From positions 1 to 64,000 of the forward strand of contig CACZHP010000015.1 in assembly GCA_902780935.1 (NCBI GenBank): DNA of 64,000 nt, read 5' to 3'. Position numbers and translations under genes: made by a program. The DNA comes from an uncultured Bacteroidia bacterium (GTDB lineage Bacteria; Bacteroidota; Bacteroidia; Bacteroidales; UBA932). Under the pieces are notes generated by a model that worked only from the letters and a program-made list of their open reading frames with translations, was not told the DNA's origin and did no database searches. Position 1 is the stretch's first letter; the number at the start of each line of letters is the position of its first letter. Positions 62,011 to 64,000 of this stretch are shown in pieces.

Positions 62011-62586
62011 ATGGAAGGAGCAAGGAATCTCAAGTCATTGACAATGGACGAGTTGGCCGGGGTGATCAAGACCTGGCCATGGTTTGGTGCGGCCCGGATG
62101 GAACTTTGCGAGAGGATGTCGAAGGTGGGCGGGAGCGAATGGGGCAAGGAGCAGTACGCCGATGCCGCTATGTACATCGCTTCCCGGACCATCGTCTCGG
62201 ACCTCGTCCGCGCGGCCAGGGAGACCGACTATTCCGACAAGGACGTCCATGACCTCCTGAAGAAATTCATCTCTCCTTCCTACCAAAGGACAGTGACGGT
62301 TCCGGGAGGGGATTTCTTCTCGCAGGAGGAATACAAAGACGTCACCCTTGAGGAAGACAGCTACTTCTCCAAGTTCAAAGCCGTCAAATCCGACGATGAC
62401 GACCCCAGGAAATGGGAGGATCCGGAGCTCGGTTTCTGCACCGAGACACTCGCCTGGGTATATGCCGAGCAAGGCTACCATGCTGAGGCAAAGAAGATTT
62501 ATTCCCGCTTAATGTTGCGATATCCGGAAAAAATCGCTTACTTTGCATCCCTTATCCAAAAATTGGACGAAGAAATTAAAAAATAA
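62011..62586 (+). CDS. Conserved protein of unknown function with a TPR-like C-terminus
   Basis: 191 residues from the ATG at 62011. No signal peptide, so cytosolic. N-terminal part LTMDELAGVIKTWPWFGAARMELCERM; a loop of acidic residues (SDDDDPRKWEDPE); C-terminal helix pair FCTETLAWVYAEQGYHAEAKKIYSRLMLRYPEKIAYFA resembles one TPR. It lies between lptE and secG, a conserved Bacteroidetes position, but no function is known to me. Confidence 0.7.
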   Translation: MEGARNLKSLTMDELAGVIKTWPWFGAARMELCERMSKVGGSEWGKEQYADAAMYIASRTIVSDLVRAARETDYSDKDVHDLLKKFISPSYQRTVTVPGGDFFSQEEYKDVTLEEDSYFSKFKAVKSDDDDPRKWEDPELGFCTETLAWVYAEQGYHAEAKKIYSRLMLRYPEKIAYFASLIQKLDEEIKK

Positions 62587-62591
62587 CGAAT

Positions 62592-62951
62592 ATGAATACC
62601 TTATTCACTATCCTCACAATCCTGATTGTCATCGCCGCGATCCTGCTTATCGCCGTCGTCCTCCTTCAGAGCGGAAAGGGCGAGGGCATGGCCAGCAACT
62701 TCACGTCAGCCAATCAGACGCTTGGTGTCAGGCAGACCGCCGACATCCTCGAGAAGGTTTCCTGGGGTCTTGTGACCTTCATCCTCGCTGTCTCGATCAT
62801 CACTTCCTTCACAGTCCGCAACCAGGTTTCCGGCGTGGATGTGAATGACATCATCGAGAACACAGAGGAGCAGCCCGCGTTCCCTTCAGCTCCCGTCCAG
62901 CAGGAAGCCCCCGCGGCTGAAGCTCCCGCCACCGAGAATCCGGTCAACTAA
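62592..62951 (+). CDS. secG: Preprotein translocase subunit SecG
   Basis: 119 residues. Two membrane helices around LLIAVVLLQSGKGEGMASNFT, the SecG signature, and WGLVTFILAVSIITSF. The C-terminal tail is Pro/Ala/Glu rich (PSAPVQQEAPAAEAPATEN). Assists SecYE during protein export. Starts 5 bases after the preceding gene. Confidence 0.94.
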   Translation: MNTLFTILTILIVIAAILLIAVVLLQSGKGEGMASNFTSANQTLGVRQTADILEKVSWGLVTFILAVSIITSFTVRNQVSGVDVNDIIENTEEQPAFPSAPVQQEAPAAEAPATENPVN

Positions 62952-63000
62952 CTGACAAACTGGCAGTCCAACCCTGTTGGAACATATTTTGACCTTTATC

Positions 63001-63030
63001 TGTCCGGCCCCCTTTAGGGTCGGACATTTG
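63001..63030 (+). terminator. Terminator of the secG operon
   Basis: 10-bp stem tgtccggccc...gggtcggaca (one G-T pair) with a 6-base loop, followed by tttg. It is 49 bases after the secG stop. The T-run is short. Confidence 0.6.
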
Positions 63031-63036
63031 ATTATT

Positions 63037-63162
63037 GCCGTCATGAGGGTGTCCCCTCGAAGGACCCATGCCACCCTCGGCACTGTAAGAGGGGGGACCG
63101 GAGCGAAGCGAGCGGTGGGGCCGCGAAGCGGCGGTCCGCGAGGGGAGCACCCTCATGACGGC
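63037..63162. repeat. Palindromic element between secG and clpB (copy C)
   Basis: 23-24 bp inverted arms (63037-63059, gccgtcatgagggtgtcccc and on, with 63139-63162), differing by one extra base. The centre (79 bases) contains gcgaagcgagc and ccgcgaagcgg hairpins and an inner ggaccg...cggtcc pair. The core GTGTCCCC is shared with copies A and B. It is 19 bases before clpB. The 229-base gap holds only this and the terminator. Confidence 0.85.
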
Positions 63163-63180
63163 GAAAAAGGAGATACAGAT

Positions 63181-64000
63181 ATGGACAACAGGAACAATAA
63201 CAACAATTTGCAGTTCCTTCCGAAGTTTGCGATCAACCTCAATGAGCAGGCTTCGCAAGGCAAACTCGACCCTGTCATCGGCAGGGACGACGAGATAAGA
63301 AGAGTCCTTCAGATACTGAGCCGAAGGACTAAGAACAACCCGATCCTGGTCGGAGAGCCTGGAGTCGGCAAGACCGCCATCTCCGAAGGCATCGCCCAGA
63401 AGATCATCGACGGCGACGTGCCGGAGAACCTCAAGAGCAAGAAAGTATATTCCCTGGACATGGGAGCCCTGATCGCCGGAGCGAAGTACCAGGGCGAATT
63501 CGAGGAAAGGTTGAAAGGCGTTGTGAAAGAGGTGGTTGACAGCGCCGGAGAGATAATACTTTTCATCGATGAGATCCACACCCTCGTCGGTGCCGGAAGG
63601 ACCTCGGGAGCGATGGACGCCTCGAATATTCTTAAACCGGCCCTGGCAAGGGGCGAGCTGAGGACCATCGGCTCCACGACCCTCGACGAGTACCAGAAAT
63701 ATTTCGAGACCGACAAGGCCCTCGAGAGACGTTTCCAGATGGTAATGGTCGATGAGCCATCGACCGCCGAGTCTATCGCCATCCTGAGGGGACTTAAGGA
63801 GAAATATGAGAACCACCATCGGGTGAAGATAGAGGACGACGCCCTGATCGCCGCCGTCAACCTGTCCCACAGGTACATCACCAACCGTTTCCTCCCGGAC
63901 AAGGCCATCGACCTTGTCGATGAGGCCGCCTCGAAGCTGAGGCTTGAGATGAACTCAGTCCCGGAGCCACTGGCCGAGATCAACAGCGACATCCGCCAGC
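63181..64000 (+). CDS. clpB: ClpB-type AAA+ disaggregase lacking the N domain, 3' end outside window
   Basis: 273 codons to the right edge. Starts at the ATG at 63181 with aggaga well placed before it. The protein begins almost directly with the first AAA+ module: [20 protein letters not shown], Walker [10 protein letters not shown] (about 58-66), [20 protein letters not shown], Walker [15 protein letters not shown], and [23 protein letters not shown]. The about 140-residue N domain (the substrate-feeding part) is missing, unlike most Bacteroidetes ClpB. The palindromic element lies directly upstream. It could also be a ClpC-type protein; the middle domain is beyond the window. Confidence 0.88.
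   Translation, partial: MDNRNNNNNLQFLPKFAINLNEQASQGKLDPVIGRDDEIRRVLQILSRRTKNNPILVGEPGVGKTAISEGIAQKIIDGDVPENLKSKKVYSLDMGALIAGAKYQGEFEERLKGVVKEVVDSAGEIILFIDEIHTLVGAGRTSGAMDASNILKPALARGELRTIGSTTLDEYQKYFETDKALERRFQMVMVDEPSTAESIAILRGLKEKYENHHRVKIEDDALIAAVNLSHRYITNRFLPDKAIDLVDEAASKLRLEMNSVPEPLAEINSDIRQ

Noticed and set aside
1-64000. CRISPR array or phage/plasmid genes
   Set aside because: No regularly spaced repeats, cas genes, integrases, capsid genes or replication proteins were seen anywhere in the window.

Overview
The window looks like chromosomal DNA of an uncultivated gut- or rumen-type member of the Bacteroidales. The evidence is a SusC/SusD pair, many Cys-acylated exported glycosidases, Bacteroidetes-specific families (DUF5723, DUF4294, DUF4270, DUF3098), the Bacteroidetes gene order in the ribosomal cluster, and several promoters of the Bacteroidetes form TTTG-N19/20-TAnnTTTG. 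No tRNA, rRNA or CRISPR array was seen. All identifications are from reading the sequence; no database search was run.

Layout. 1-6480 (minus): a truncated Ig-like lipoprotein, a DUF5723 outer-membrane protein with a partner lipoprotein, and an M16 double peptidase. 6570-9651 (plus): tight operon smpB-miaA-purE-TPR protein. 9652-11208: an island with a single HUH/Y1 (RAYT-like) transposase gene flanked by related palindromes. 11209-12115 (minus): small winged-helix regulator and membrane protein behind a promoter that overlaps a palindrome. 12215-22486 (minus): LacI regulator, apiosidase-like DUF4038 protein, two GH3 enzymes and a GH78 rhamnosidase, a set of exo-glycosidases without SusC/D. 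22523-24715: pyrophosphate-energised ion pump. 24820-38080 (minus): polysaccharide utilisation locus running SusC, SusD, GH127, DUF1680, acyltransferase, second GH127 and MGH1-like glycosidase, which points to beta-L-arabinofuranosyl-containing plant glycans. 38248-48809 (minus): ribosomal cluster rplP to rplQ with secY, map, infA and rpoA. 49109-52556: DUF4294 gene and the envelope operon ftsX-DUF3098-uppP-lpxH. 52644-55100 (plus): glycogen-synthase-like protein and DUF4270 lipoprotein. 55171-60135: acpP, pnuC, DUF1080 hydrolase, histidine phosphatase and an OmpA/TPR lipoprotein. 60262-64000 (plus): sigma-54 activator, lptE, a small TPR-like protein, secG and the start of an N-domain-less clpB.

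Most unusual signals. (1) GC-rich palindromic elements occur three times: inside the reading frame of miaA, inside the reading frame of uppP (perfect 20-bp arms) and between secG and clpB (23-24 bp arms). All carry a GGGGACAC core. They behave like protein-tolerated palindromic repeats of the kind known from Rickettsia. (2) The transposase gene is bracketed by two imperfect direct repeats, each carrying a tgcgaaaac palindrome, as in a RAYT/REP system. (3) The ribosomal cluster starts abruptly at rplP, whose N-terminus looks short, behind its own promoter; the rest of the S10 operon is absent. (4) A perfect 13-bp terminator hairpin lies inside the signal-peptide coding region of a phosphatase gene that has no ATG start.
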